A stretch of 64,000 nucleotides of DNA from contig JADCGL010000022.1 of the NCBI GenBank assembly GCA_020248985.1, positions 62,001 to 126,000 on the forward strand, written 5' to 3'. Both the position numbers and the translations under genes were made by a program. Under the pieces are notes generated by a model. It did not search any database. It saw nothing but the letters and a program-made list of their open reading frames with translations, and had not been told where the DNA came from. The first letter of the stretch is position 1; each line of letters opens with the position of its first letter. Below, in pieces: positions 45,509-54,356 of this stretch. This stretch comes from Telmatospirillum sp. (lineage in GTDB: Bacteria > Pseudomonadota > Alphaproteobacteria > CACIAM-22H2).

Positions 45509-45554
45509 GTCTTGCGCTTGTAACGCGCAAATTCAAAGGTTACACCAGCAAGAC
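45509..45554 (+). promoter_or_regulatory. Structured leader upstream of malate synthase
   Basis: GTCTTGC pairs with GCAAGAC (45509-45515 with 45548-45554). After a symmetric 4 x 4 internal loop, GTAAC pairs with GTTAC (45520-45524 with 45539-45543) around a 14-nt loop. It lies 45 nt before the malate synthase start, just after a small GCCC/GGGC hairpin that follows the xerD stop. There is no T run, so it is more likely a regulatory or stabilising RNA fold than a terminator. Confidence 0.4.
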
Positions 45555-45598
45555 GAAGATTTTGCCGGAGTCGCCCGGCGCTGCAAGGAATCCTGCCG

Positions 45599-47692
45599 AT
45601 GGCTGCCAAAAAGAAGCCCGCCAAGAAATCCGCTGCGAAAAAGCCGGTCGCCAAACCGGCAAACAGCAAAAAAGCGACGCAAAAGAAACCACTTGCGGCC
45701 AAAAAGCCTGCTCCGGCCAAGAAGCCGATGGCGGCAAAGAAGCCTGCCCCCCCTGCCAAGAAGGCGGTCGCGGCCAAAAAACCGGCCCCCGCCCCGAAAA
45801 AGCCGACGCTCGCGGCCAAAAAACCGGCCCCGGCGGCCAAAAAGTCCGCTCCTGCCCCCAAATCGGCGCCGAAGCCCGTTGCAAAATCGCCCGTAAAGTC
45901 GCCGGCTGCGCCAGCGCCTGGCCCGGCGAAGTCGGCTCCCGCAAAATCAGCCCCAGTCAAACCCGTTGCGGCAGCCCCGGCCGCCAAACCGGCCCCGGCC
46001 AAGATTCCGCCGGCCAAGCCCGTCGCCGTTGTCCCGCCCCCGCCGCCGCCCAAACTGCCCGTGAAGGGCCCCGGCGGCACCGTGCTGCCCGACGACGGTG
46101 TGAAGCTCGACGCCAAAGTGCTGCCCGCCCAGCTGGCGCTTCTGACCCCCGAGGCGATCGCCTTCGTGGTCGCGCTCGAGCGCAAATTCGGTGCCCGTCG
46201 GCGCGACCTTTTGGCCGCGCGTGCCGCCCGCCAGGTGCGCCTCGATGCCGGCGAAAAACCCGATTTTTCGCCGATGACGCGCAGCGTACGCGAGGGCGAC
46301 TGGACGGTCGCCCCGCTGCCCAAAGACATCCTCGACCGCCGCGTCGAAATCACGGGGCCCGTCGACCGCAAGATGGTCATCAACGCGCTCAACAGCGGCG
46401 CCAACGTGTTCATGGCCGATTTCGAGGACGCCTCGGCGCCGAGTTGGAACAACCTCGTCGACGGCCAGATCAATCTGCGCGACGCAGTCGCCGGCACCAT
46501 CGCCTACAGCGATCCCGCCTCGGGCAAAAGCTACAAGCTCAACCCGAAGCACGCCGTGCTGTTCGTGCGCCCGCGCGGGCTGGCGCTGCCCGAGAAGCAT
46601 CTGCTCGTCGACGGCAAACCGATGGCGGGCGCCTTCTTCGATTTCGGCCTCTATTTCTTCCACAACGCCAAAGCGCTGCTCAAAAACGGCTCGGGCCCGT
46701 ATTTCTACCTGCCCAAGCTCGAAAGCCATCTCGAAGCGCGGCTGTGGAACGACATTTTCGTGCACGCGCAGACGGCCCTCGGGATCAAGACCGGCTCCAT
46801 CAAGGCGACGGTGCTGATCGAGACGATCCTCGCCGCCTTCGAGATGGACGAGATCCTGTACGAGCTACGCGAGCATTCGGCCGGGCTCAATTGCGGGCGC
46901 TGGGACTACATTTTCAGCTTCATCAAGAAATTTGCGGCCCGCCCCGCCTGCCTGATGCCCGATCGCGGCCAAGTCACGATGGTCTCGCATTTCATGCGGG
47001 CCTACAGCCAGCTCGCGATCAAGACCTGCCACAAGCGCAACGTGCATGCGATGGGCGGCATGGCGGCGCAGATCCCGATCAAGGACGACGCGGCCGCCAA
47101 CGCCGCCGCCATGGACAAGGTACGCGCCGACAAGGAGCGCGAAGCGGCCGACGGCCACGACGGCACGTGGGTGGCGCACCCGGGCCTCGTGGCGATCGCC
47201 AAGACCGCGTTCGACGACAAGATGAAGGACGCCAACCAGATCGCGCGCAAACGCCAGGATGTGCACGTGACGGCGGCCGACCTCCTGCAAGTGCCGGCAG
47301 GGACCGCGACCGAAGCTGGCCTGCGCCAGAATTGTGCGGTCGGCATCGGTTATCTCGAAGCCTGGCTGCGCGGCCAGGGCTGCGTGCCGCTCTACAATCT
47401 GATGGAAGACGCTGCGACCGCCGAGATCAGCCGCGCGCAAGTGTGGCAGCAGTTGCACCACGAAGCGCATCTCGACGACGGGCGCGCGGTCGAAAAAGCC
47501 TTCGTGCGCAAAATCGTCGACGAGGAACTCGAAAAGCTCAAGAAGAGCGTGGGCGCCGAGCGCTACGCCAAGGGACGGTACAAGGAAGCAGCCAAGATGT
47601 TCCTCGAACTCGTGGAAGCCGAAACCTTCCCCGAATTCCTGACGCTGCCCGCCTACGACTGGCTCGTCGCCAACGAAGCCAAGCTCGGCTAA
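45599..47692 (+). CDS. aceB: Malate synthase A-type enzyme with a long Lys/Ala/Pro N-terminal tail
   Basis: Condenses glyoxylate and acetyl-CoA to malate. The 697-residue product is about 160 longer than ordinary malate synthase A. Residues 1 to about 155 are an unstructured tail of AAKKPAPAKK-like repeats, like histone H1 or AlgP. The enzyme runs from about 165 to the end: VFMADFEDASAPSWNN, VRPRGLAL (Arg326), TVLIETI (Glu408), CGRWDYIFSF and the catalytic-base region NLMEDAATAEISR (Asp604). AAGGA precedes the ATG. The first in-frame Met after the tail is inside the enzyme (about 226), so the tail is not an upstream misannotation. Confidence 0.93.
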   Translation: MAAKKKPAKKSAAKKPVAKPANSKKATQKKPLAAKKPAPAKKPMAAKKPAPPAKKAVAAKKPAPAPKKPTLAAKKPAPAAKKSAPAPKSAPKPVAKSPVKSPAAPAPGPAKSAPAKSAPVKPVAAAPAAKPAPAKIPPAKPVAVVPPPPPPKLPVKGPGGTVLPDDGVKLDAKVLPAQLALLTPEAIAFVVALERKFGARRRDLLAARAARQVRLDAGEKPDFSPMTRSVREGDWTVAPLPKDILDRRVEITGPVDRKMVINALNSGANVFMADFEDASAPSWNNLVDGQINLRDAVAGTIAYSDPASGKSYKLNPKHAVLFVRPRGLALPEKHLLVDGKPMAGAFFDFGLYFFHNAKALLKNGSGPYFYLPKLESHLEARLWNDIFVHAQTALGIKTGSIKATVLIETILAAFEMDEILYELREHSAGLNCGRWDYIFSFIKKFAARPACLMPDRGQVTMVSHFMRAYSQLAIKTCHKRNVHAMGGMAAQIPIKDDAAANAAAMDKVRADKEREAADGHDGTWVAHPGLVAIAKTAFDDKMKDANQIARKRQDVHVTAADLLQVPAGTATEAGLRQNCAVGIGYLEAWLRGQGCVPLYNLMEDAATAEISRAQVWQQLHHEAHLDDGRAVEKAFVRKIVDEELEKLKKSVGAERYAKGRYKEAAKMFLELVEAETFPEFLTLPAYDWLVANEAKLG

Positions 47693-47707
47693 AGCGCCGA
47701 GGCGACC

Positions 47708-48652
47708 ATGCCCAATTCGATCCCGCTGCGCCTCAACCGCACCGAACTTGCCGTGCCGGCAAGCCGCCCCGAGCTTTTCGCCAAAGCCGCACGCTCGGGT
47801 GCCGACGTCGTGTTTCTCGACCTCGAAGATGCGGTCGCCCCGTCCGACAAGGTCAAGGCGCGCAAAAATGCGGTCGAAGCGCTCAACGACATCGACTGGG
47901 GGGCCGTCGGCAAGACGATTTCGGTGCGCGTCAACGGGGCCGACACCGAATGGATGTATCGCGATCTCGTCGATCTCGTCGAAAAGGCAGGCAACCGCCT
48001 CGATCTGCTGATGCTGCCCAAAGTGAACCGCGTCGAAGACGTGCTCGCGGTCGACATGTGGCTTACGCAAATCGAGCGCGCCAAGAAGCTCGAGCGGCGC
48101 ATCGGGCTCGAGCTTTTGATCGAAACCGCGCAGGGCCTCGCGAACGTCGAAGCGATCGCGTGCGCAGCGCCGCGCGTGGAATCGCTGATTTTCGGCGTCG
48201 GCGACTTTGCCGCCTCGACGGGCATGCGCACGACCAATATCGGCGGGCTGTCGGCGCAATATGCGGTGGACGGCAAGCAGGCCGACATTTGGCACTACGC
48301 GCTCGCGCGCATCGTGGTGGCCGCACGTGCGGCCGGCAAACGGCCGGTCGACGGGCCTTATGCCGATTTCAACGATCCGCTCGGCATGAAGGAATCGGCC
48401 TACCGGGCGGCGGCTTTGGGCTGCGAGGGCAAGATGGTGATCCATCCCTCGCAGATCGCGACCGTCAACGACGTGTTCACGCCCGACCCGATGGAGGTCG
48501 AGCGCGCGCGCGCCATTCTGCTCGCCATGGACGCCGCCGCCGACGAGGGCCAAGGGGCCGCCACTTTCGAGGGCCGCCTCATCGACATCGCGTCGATCCG
48601 CCAGGCGCGCGCGATCGTGGCAAAACATGGGCAGATTCGCGGCCACGAATGA
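47708..48652 (+). CDS. HpcH/HpaI aldolase, malyl-CoA/beta-methylmalyl-CoA lyase type
   Basis: A 314-residue CitE-like TIM-barrel enzyme. Family motifs are LAVPASRPELFAKAARSGADVVFLDLEDAVAP, SVRVNGADTEWMYRD, LLMLPKVNR, LELLIETAQGLANVE, SLIFGVGDFAAS and GCEGKMVIHPSQI. Length and motifs fit L-malyl-CoA/beta-methylmalyl-CoA lyase (Mcl1) or the related malyl-CoA thioesterase (Mcl2). Sequence alone does not separate lyase from thioesterase. It lies 15 nt after malate synthase, so both act on the glyoxylate/malyl-CoA/malate node. Citramalyl-CoA cleavage is also possible. Confidence 0.85.
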   Translation: MPNSIPLRLNRTELAVPASRPELFAKAARSGADVVFLDLEDAVAPSDKVKARKNAVEALNDIDWGAVGKTISVRVNGADTEWMYRDLVDLVEKAGNRLDLLMLPKVNRVEDVLAVDMWLTQIERAKKLERRIGLELLIETAQGLANVEAIACAAPRVESLIFGVGDFAASTGMRTTNIGGLSAQYAVDGKQADIWHYALARIVVAARAAGKRPVDGPYADFNDPLGMKESAYRAAALGCEGKMVIHPSQIATVNDVFTPDPMEVERARAILLAMDAAADEGQGAATFEGRLIDIASIRQARAIVAKHGQIRGHE

Positions 48653-48718
48653 CCGGGCCAGCAAGCGCCCAAAAGGGGTCTGGACGCCCGCTTTTTCCAT
48701 GCTATAGACGCGGCCACC

Positions 48719-49672
48719 ATGGCCCACTACCTGGAATTCGAAAAGCCGATCGCCGAGCTTGAAGGCAAGATCGAGGAGCTGAAGCGCCTGACCGGCGACG
48801 GCACCCTCAATATTGCCGACGAGGTCGCCAAGCTGCAGGCCAAAGTTGACCGCCAGATCCGCACGGTCTACGGCAAGCTCTCGGCCTGGCAAAAGGTGCA
48901 GGTTGCCCGCCATCCCGAGCGTCCGCACTGCAAGGAATTCGTCGCCGGCCTCATCGACGGTTTCACGCCGCTCGCCGGCGACCGTTTGTTTGCCGACGAT
49001 GCGGCCATCATCGGCGGCATCGGGCGTTTTCGCGGCCAATCGGTCGTCGTGATCGGCCAGGAAAAAGGCTCGGACACCGAAAGCCGCATCAAGCACAATT
49101 TCGGCATGGCCAAGCCCGAGGGCTACCGCAAAGCCCAGCGCTTGATGGCCTTGGCCGACCGGTTTTCGCTGCCCGTCATCTCGCTGATCGACACAGCCGG
49201 CGCCTATCCAGGCATTGATGCCGAAGCGCGCGGCCAGGCCGAAGCCATCGCCAAGACGATTGAAGCGGGCTTGCGCATCAAAGTGCCGTTCGTGGCGGCC
49301 GTGCTCGGCGAGGGCGGCTCGGGTGGGGCTATCGCGATCGCGTCGGCCAACAAAGTGCTGATGCTCGAACATGCGGTCTATTCCGTGATCTCGCCCGAAG
49401 GCTGTGCCTCGATCCTGTGGCGCGCGGCCGACCAAGCGCAGGTCGCGGCCGAAGCGCTGAAGCTCACAGCACAGGATCTGCTGAAGCTCGGCGTGATCGA
49501 CGGCATTGTGGCCGAGCCTTTGGGCGGGGCCCATCGTGGCAAGGAAGAGACGATCGCCGCCTTGGGCGACGCGATCGCGGCGTCCCTTGCCGAGATGAAG
49601 GGCATCGACGGCGGCGTTTTGCGCGCGCGCCGGCGCGAGAAATTCCTCGATATGGGTCGCCGGGGCCTTTGA
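48719..49672 (+). CDS. accA: Acetyl-CoA carboxylase carboxyltransferase subunit alpha
   Basis: Transfers CO2 from carboxybiotin to acetyl-CoA in fatty acid synthesis. The 317-residue protein begins [21 protein letters not shown] and contains [57 protein letters not shown] and [14 protein letters not shown]. All are AccA hallmarks. The start at 48719 is unambiguous. Its stop overlaps the TTG start of meaB by 4 nt. Confidence 0.98.
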   Translation: MAHYLEFEKPIAELEGKIEELKRLTGDGTLNIADEVAKLQAKVDRQIRTVYGKLSAWQKVQVARHPERPHCKEFVAGLIDGFTPLAGDRLFADDAAIIGGIGRFRGQSVVVIGQEKGSDTESRIKHNFGMAKPEGYRKAQRLMALADRFSLPVISLIDTAGAYPGIDAEARGQAEAIAKTIEAGLRIKVPFVAAVLGEGGSGGAIAIASANKVLMLEHAVYSVISPEGCASILWRAADQAQVAAEALKLTAQDLLKLGVIDGIVAEPLGGAHRGKEETIAALGDAIAASLAEMKGIDGGVLRARRREKFLDMGRRGL

Positions 49673-50673
49673 GCGAGCTGGGCGATCCCGCGACGTTGCT
49701 GGCGGCGATCCGCGGCGGCGAAAGGCGGGCGCTGGCCCGCGCCATCACCCTCGTCGAATCGACCGCCGCCCACGACCGCGCCCGCGCCGACGAATTGCTG
49801 GCTCTGCTGCGCCCGCAAGCCACGTCGTCCGTCGTGCGCGTCGGCATTTCGGGCCCGCCGGGGGCCGGCAAATCGACTTTCATCGAGGCTTTCGGGCTCT
49901 ATCTTTTGGCGCAAGGGCGAAAGCCCGCCGTGCTCGCGGTCGATCCGTCCTCGCCCGTGTCGGGCGGTTCGATCCTCGGCGACAAAACGCGCATGGAAAT
50001 GCTGGCGCGCGACGCGCGCGCTTTCATTCGCCCGTCGCCCTCGGGCGGAAATCTCGGCGGGGTTGCACGCCGCACGCGCGAGGCATCGCTGCTGTGCGAA
50101 GCAGCCGGCTTCGACACGATCCTCATCGAGACCGTGGGCGTGGGCCAGTCCGAGACGGCCGTCGCCCAAATGGTCGATCTCTTCATGCTGCTGCTGCCGC
50201 CGGCCGGCGGCGACGAATTGCAGGGCATCAAGAAGGGCATCGTCGAACTGGCCGATCTCGTCGCCATCAACAAATCCGACGGCGATCTCGAAGCGGCCGC
50301 GGGCCGCACGGCCTCCGACTACACGGCCGCTTTGCACATGCTGCGGCCATCGCATGCGGCCTGGCATCCGCCGGTCTTGCGCGTGTCGTCGCTGCAGGGA
50401 ACCGGCATTGCCGAGATTTGGGCGGCCATCCTCGCCCACCGCGCGGCCCTGGGTGCTGCGGGTTTGGCCGCCAAACGCACGGCCCAGGCCAAAACCACTC
50501 TGTGGCGCGAAATCGAGGACGGGCTTGTCGAAATCCTGACCAGCGAACCCAGCCTCAAAAATCTCGTCGAATCCGAGGAAATCAAAGTATTTCAGGGCTT
50601 TAAGAGCCCATACCAGGCCGCATCCGCGATTTTGGCGGCATTGCGCGGAGGTACTGCCAAAGGCAGCGGTTGA
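49669..50673 (+). CDS. meaB: Methylmalonyl-CoA mutase-associated GTPase MeaB (ArgK family)
   Basis: G3E-family GTPase that protects and reloads B12-dependent methylmalonyl-CoA mutase. The 334-residue protein has Walker [10 protein letters not shown] (62-70), [31 protein letters not shown] and the base-recognition NKSD. The only start that fits is a TTG at 49669, overlapping the accA stop as TTGA; no ATG or GTG precedes the GTPase core in frame. B12-dependent mutase genes are not in the window, but cobS and cobT lie 6-8 kb away. Confidence 0.93.
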   Translation: MSELGDPATLLAAIRGGERRALARAITLVESTAAHDRARADELLALLRPQATSSVVRVGISGPPGAGKSTFIEAFGLYLLAQGRKPAVLAVDPSSPVSGGSILGDKTRMEMLARDARAFIRPSPSGGNLGGVARRTREASLLCEAAGFDTILIETVGVGQSETAVAQMVDLFMLLLPPAGGDELQGIKKGIVELADLVAINKSDGDLEAAAGRTASDYTAALHMLRPSHAAWHPPVLRVSSLQGTGIAEIWAAILAHRAALGAAGLAAKRTAQAKTTLWREIEDGLVEILTSEPSLKNLVESEEIKVFQGFKSPYQAASAILAALRGGTAKGSG

Positions 50674-50756
50674 CGCCACGCGCGCCAGACCCTAAAACCG
50701 CCCCCTCTTTGCTGTGCCCCGGGCTGTCAGGGGCGTTTTGGATGAGGGTTCGTATT

Positions 50757-51050
50757 ATGTCGCGTCGCTGCATGGTAAGCGGAAAAGGTCCGCTGGTCGG
50801 CAACAATGTGTCGCACGCCAACAACAAGACGAAGCGCCGCTTCCTGCCCAACCTGCAGGACACGACGCTGCTGTCGGACGTGCTCGGCCGCTCGGTGCGC
50901 GTGCGCCTGTCGACCAACGGTCTCAAGACCGTCGAACATTCGGGCGGCCTCGATGCGTGGCTCGTGAAGACGCCCGCCGCCAAGCTCGACAAGCAGATGC
51001 GCCGCTTGAAGGAACAGGTCAAGGAAGCGCTCGTGAAGCGCGCCGCCTGA
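50757..51050 (+). CDS. rpmB: 50S ribosomal protein bL28
   Basis: Large-subunit ribosomal protein, 97 residues: [34 protein letters not shown] is the typical opening (seen here in the order [23 protein letters not shown]). [15 protein letters not shown] follows, with a basic C-terminal extension of the alphaproteobacterial form. The ATG at 50757 has GAGGG upstream; the open frame to 50670 is non-coding. A strong terminator follows 70 nt downstream. Confidence 0.98.
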   Translation: MSRRCMVSGKGPLVGNNVSHANNKTKRRFLPNLQDTTLLSDVLGRSVRVRLSTNGLKTVEHSGGLDAWLVKTPAAKLDKQMRRLKEQVKEALVKRAA

Positions 51051-51120
51051 GCCGCTTCAAACGGTTGCCGAAGGGATAACCAAAAACACGATCATCCTTG
51101 TTTCCGATACAAGACCTCAA

Positions 51121-51152
51121 AAGCCCGCCCATGCACCGGCGGGCTTTTTTTT
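51121..51152 (+). terminator. Intrinsic terminator after rpmB
   Basis: AAGCCCGCC (51121-51129) pairs perfectly with GGCGGGCTT (51138-51146), 8-nt loop, followed by TTTTTT. It ends the rpmB transcript and isolates the cyclopropane synthase gene. The 170 nt between rpmB and that gene contain nothing else clear. Confidence 0.95.
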
Positions 51153-51221
51153 GCCTTCCGCCCATGGCTTAATTGGACGTCTCCAGCGCGTTTGTCCGAC
51201 CGATCGCCACCGGAAAGGGCC

Positions 51222-52454
51222 ATGCTGCTTGCACGCTTCTTGTCGCGCCATGTCCGCTCGGGCCGACTGACACTCGTCGACGCCAAAGGCCGTGCGGTCG
51301 AACTCGGCCGCATCGACGATCAAACGCCGCCGGGCGAGCCGCATGTCGTCGTGCGCACGGCAAGCGAAGCAGCCGAACTCGCCATCGCCCTGCATCCCGG
51401 CCTCAAGGCCGGCGAAGCCTTCATGGACGGCGATCTCGTGATCGAACAGGGCACGCTCTACGATTTTCTCGCCCTCGTGCTGCGCAATGCGGCCTTAAGC
51501 CCGCCGCGCGGGCTTGCGAGCGTGTGGGAAGACCGGCTCGCTGCCGCTTTGCGCTACGCCCAGCAGATCAATCCGCTGGCCCGCGCGCAGCGCAACGTCG
51601 CCCACCATTACGATCTGTCGCGCGAGCTCTACGCGCTCTTCCTCGATGCCGACATGCAGTATTCCTGCGCCTATTTCCGGCATGCGGACGCCAGCCTCGA
51701 AGAAGCGCAAGCCGCAAAGAAACGCCATATCGTCACCAAGCTTGCCTTGGCCGACGGCCAGCGCGTGCTCGATATCGGCTGCGGCTGGGGCGGATTGGCG
51801 CTATCGATCGCACAAGCCGCCAAGGTCGAAGTGCTCGGCATCACGCTGTCCAAAGAACAGCTCGAGGTCGCGCGAGATCGGGCAGCCGAAGCCGGCCTCG
51901 GCGACCGCGTGCGCTTCGAACTTGCCGACTATCGCAGCCTCGAAGGAAGGTTCGATCGCATCGTCTCGGTCGGCATGTTCGAACATGTCGGCCGGCCGCA
52001 CTATGCCGCCTATTTCGGCACGCTACGCCGGTTGCTGGCCGACGATGGCGTGGCCCTCGTTCACACGATCGCGCGCAGCGACGGGCCGGGTGTCACCAAC
52101 GCCTGGATCCGCAAATACATCTTCCCCGGCGGCTACGCGCCGGCTTTGTCCGAAATGCTGCCGCATGTCGAGCGCAGCCAGCTCTTCGCGACCGACATCG
52201 AGATTTGGCGCCTGCATTACGCCGAGACGCTGCGCCACTGGCGCACGCGCTTCATGAAAAATCGCGACGCGATCAAGCAGCTCTACGACGAACGCTTCTG
52301 CCGCATGTTCGAGTTCTATCTTGCGGCCAGCGAATGCGCGTTTCGCTTCCAAGGCCAGGTCGTGGCGCAAATCCAGCTCTCGGCCCGAGTCGATACACTG
52401 CCGACGACGCGCGACTATCTCTACAGCGCGAACACCGCCAGCAGCGTGCGCTGA
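51222..52454 (+). CDS. cfa: Cyclopropane-fatty-acyl-phospholipid synthase family methyltransferase
   Basis: SAM-dependent enzyme that adds a methylene bridge to unsaturated phospholipid acyl chains, 410 residues. The N-terminal lipid-binding region (about 1-110) precedes VAHHYDLSRELYALFLDADMQ, the SAM motif RVLDIGCGWGG (181-191), VGMFEHVGRPHYAAYF and the C-terminal ARVDTLPTTRDYLY. The ATG at 51222 with GGAAAGG just upstream is preferred; a TTG at 51192 would add 10 residues. Its last 34 nt overlap the convergent phytase-like gene. Confidence 0.92.
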   Translation: MLLARFLSRHVRSGRLTLVDAKGRAVELGRIDDQTPPGEPHVVVRTASEAAELAIALHPGLKAGEAFMDGDLVIEQGTLYDFLALVLRNAALSPPRGLASVWEDRLAAALRYAQQINPLARAQRNVAHHYDLSRELYALFLDADMQYSCAYFRHADASLEEAQAAKKRHIVTKLALADGQRVLDIGCGWGGLALSIAQAAKVEVLGITLSKEQLEVARDRAAEAGLGDRVRFELADYRSLEGRFDRIVSVGMFEHVGRPHYAAYFGTLRRLLADDGVALVHTIARSDGPGVTNAWIRKYIFPGGYAPALSEMLPHVERSQLFATDIEIWRLHYAETLRHWRTRFMKNRDAIKQLYDERFCRMFEFYLAASECAFRFQGQVVAQIQLSARVDTLPTTRDYLYSANTASSVR

Positions 52455-53395
52455 AGCGACATGTAATTGTCGTCCGCGATGAACCACAGCAGCGTCGTGC
52501 CGTCGGGCCCGCGCGTGGCGGCAATGCCTTCGTAATTGTCGACCAACAGCGGCGGACGCAGACGGGCGAGTTCAACGCCTTCGACGGCCGCACCCGCCCC
52601 CCACGCACCTGCCGCCACGCGCACGAGGCGGGCGGCAAAGCCGCCGAAGAACACCGAAAAACTGCGCTCGAGCACGATGCTGGATCCGTCGCCCAGCACG
52701 CACAGGCCGACGGGCGCGAAATTGGCCGCTGCCCGATAATTGAGCTTGGCCCAGCCGGTCGGCGTCTGCACGAAGCCGCGATGCAGGCCCGCTTCGAGCC
52801 CTTCTTCGGCGAGGGCGAGCAAGGCGCCGCCCGGCAAACAGGCGAGCGCTTCCATGCCGCCATTGCGCGGCGTGTCGCCCAAATTCGGACCCGCAATCGG
52901 GCGCGGCGGGCGCGAAAAAGCCGGCTCGGCCGGCGGATAGACGAGGATGCGATGGCGCTGCTCGAAACTCACGGCAAAGCCGCCGTCGGGCAGACGTGCG
53001 AGCCCTTCGGCATCGCTGTCGGCGCGCAGCAGGACCTTGCCGTCCGGCGCCGTCAGGCGGCCCAGACGCGCGTTGCGCAGCCCCTGCAAATGTCCGTCGA
53101 ACAGGACGGCTGCGTCGAGCGTCCAACCGCGGTCGGAGATGGCAAGCAGGCGCCTATTGTCAGGCGCGATCCACAGATCGGACCAGCCGCCGAAACGCTT
53201 GTCCGGCGAATCGAGCCACAACCCGCCGCGCCAAGCGAGAGCGCCGACACGGTCCAGCTCGGGAGCGCGCTCGTCGAGCGGCATTTTGTGCGCGCCGAGT
53301 TCGATCGGCTCGGCCGCATGTGCAAGGCCCGAAAACGACAACGCGGCGAGCGCACCGCCCCCAAGGGCGAGTACGCTGCGCCGCGTTGCGTGCAT
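52421..53395 (-). CDS. Exported esterase-like phytase family protein
   Basis: A 324-residue protein with a Tat-like signal (MHATRRSVLALGGGALAALS..., cleavage near AHAA at about 26-28). The mature part is a beta-propeller-like domain of the esterase-like-activity-of-phytase family (PF13449-type). Supporting segments are SDLWIAPDNRRLLAISDRGW, SDAEGLARLPDGGFAVSFEQ, GMEALACLPGGALLALAEE and LLVDNYEGIAATRGPDGTTL. Calcium-binding acidic residues are spread through these loops. The substrate is unknown; phosphoesters are possible. Confidence 0.82.
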   Translation of the reverse strand: MHATRRSVLALGGGALAALSFSGLAHAAEPIELGAHKMPLDERAPELDRVGALAWRGGLWLDSPDKRFGGWSDLWIAPDNRRLLAISDRGWTLDAAVLFDGHLQGLRNARLGRLTAPDGKVLLRADSDAEGLARLPDGGFAVSFEQRHRILVYPPAEPAFSRPPRPIAGPNLGDTPRNGGMEALACLPGGALLALAEEGLEAGLHRGFVQTPTGWAKLNYRAAANFAPVGLCVLGDGSSIVLERSFSVFFGGFAARLVRVAAGAWGAGAAVEGVELARLRPPLLVDNYEGIAATRGPDGTTLLWFIADDNYMSLQRTLLAVFAL

Positions 53396-53414
53396 CGGTT
53401 ACGCTGCGCGTTTC

Positions 53415-54320
53415 TTAGGCGAGCGTGCGCGCGAACCAGGCTTCCAGACGACGCCAACCGTCGCGCGCCTGCTCGGGCCGGTAGCTCGGCCGGTAGTCGG
53501 CGTGGAAGGCATGCGGCGTGTCCGGATAGGTCACGATTTCCGACGCCGTATTGCCCGAGGCGCGCAAGGCCGCGCGCATGCGGTCCACGCCGTCGTTCGG
53601 AATGCCGGCGTCGGCGCCGCCGTAAAGGCCCAGGATCGGCGCTTTGATGCGCGCGACCTGCTGGATCGGATGCTGCGTGCGCATGGCGTTGGTTTCGCCT
53701 TCCACGACGCCGTACCACGCAACGCCCGACTTGACGCCCGGATTGTGCGCAGCATAGAGCCACACCACGCGACCGCCCCAGCAGAAGCCGGTGATGCCGA
53801 GCTTGCTCGTGTCGCCCTTGCCGACGTCGCGGCCGGCCCAACGCACGGTCGCGTCGATGTCGGTCATGACTTCGGCGTCCGGCACCTTCGACACGATGTC
53901 GCGCAGCACCGTCTGCACGTCGGGTGCCGTCGCGGGATTGCCGTAGCGGAAATAGAGTTCGGGAGCGACGGCAAGGTAGCCAGCCTTGGCAAGACGGCGG
54001 CACACGTCCTTGATGTGCTCGTGCACGCCGAAGATTTCCTGGACCACGATCACGACAGCGAAATGGTCGCCTTGCGCGGGACGGGCATAGTAGGCGGGCA
54101 TGCCGCCGCTCGCCGTGGGCACAGTGACCATGCCGGCGGCGAGGCCGACCGTATCCGTCGTGATCATGGTCTGGGCCTGCACGGGGCCGGCGGCAATGGC
54201 AAAGCCGGTCGCAATGCCGGCACCTGCCATGAAGCCGCGGCGGCCGACCGGCATGGCGGGCGGCTGCAGCGAGGTTTTCTGGGCATCAAGCAGATCGGTG
54301 GGGCGAATGTCGTCGGGCAT
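53415..54320 (-). CDS. Tat-exported dienelactone hydrolase family protein
   Basis: Alpha/beta hydrolase of the dienelactone hydrolase family, 301 residues, with a Tat signal (VGRRGFMAGAGIATGFAIAAG, 25-45). The nucleophile is the cysteine in GITGFCWGGR, the acid is in GADAGIPNDG and the base is in PDTPHAFHAD, which matches the Cys-Asp-His triad of DLH. VVIVVQEIFGVHEHIKDVCRR is a further family mark. Export is unusual for a catabolic DLH, so the role may be detoxification in the periplasm. GGAAGG precedes the ATG. Confidence 0.92.
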   Translation of the reverse strand: MPDDIRPTDLLDAQKTSLQPPAMPVGRRGFMAGAGIATGFAIAAGPVQAQTMITTDTVGLAAGMVTVPTASGGMPAYYARPAQGDHFAVVIVVQEIFGVHEHIKDVCRRLAKAGYLAVAPELYFRYGNPATAPDVQTVLRDIVSKVPDAEVMTDIDATVRWAGRDVGKGDTSKLGITGFCWGGRVVWLYAAHNPGVKSGVAWYGVVEGETNAMRTQHPIQQVARIKAPILGLYGGADAGIPNDGVDRMRAALRASGNTASEIVTYPDTPHAFHADYRPSYRPEQARDGWRRLEAWFARTLA

Positions 54321-54356
54321 TTTCGATCCTTCCAGCGTTAGGGGGGGGTGGAATTT

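Noticed and set aside
45599-46066. CRISPR-like or satellite repeat suggested by the repetitive AAG/GCC sequence
   Set aside because: Unit length is irregular, there are no spacers, and the repeat translates cleanly as the Lys/Ala/Pro tail of malate synthase.
44272-48762. A 1496-codon open frame on the plus strand
   Set aside because: It is out of phase with xerD, malate synthase, the lyase and accA, all of which have clear motifs. Its composition is Arg/Ala/Pro-rich noise.
46865-49534. An 889-codon minus-strand open frame opposite malate synthase, the lyase and accA
   Set aside because: It is antisense to three conserved genes and has no domain; its His/Arg/Asp-rich composition is typical of antisense frames in GC-rich DNA.
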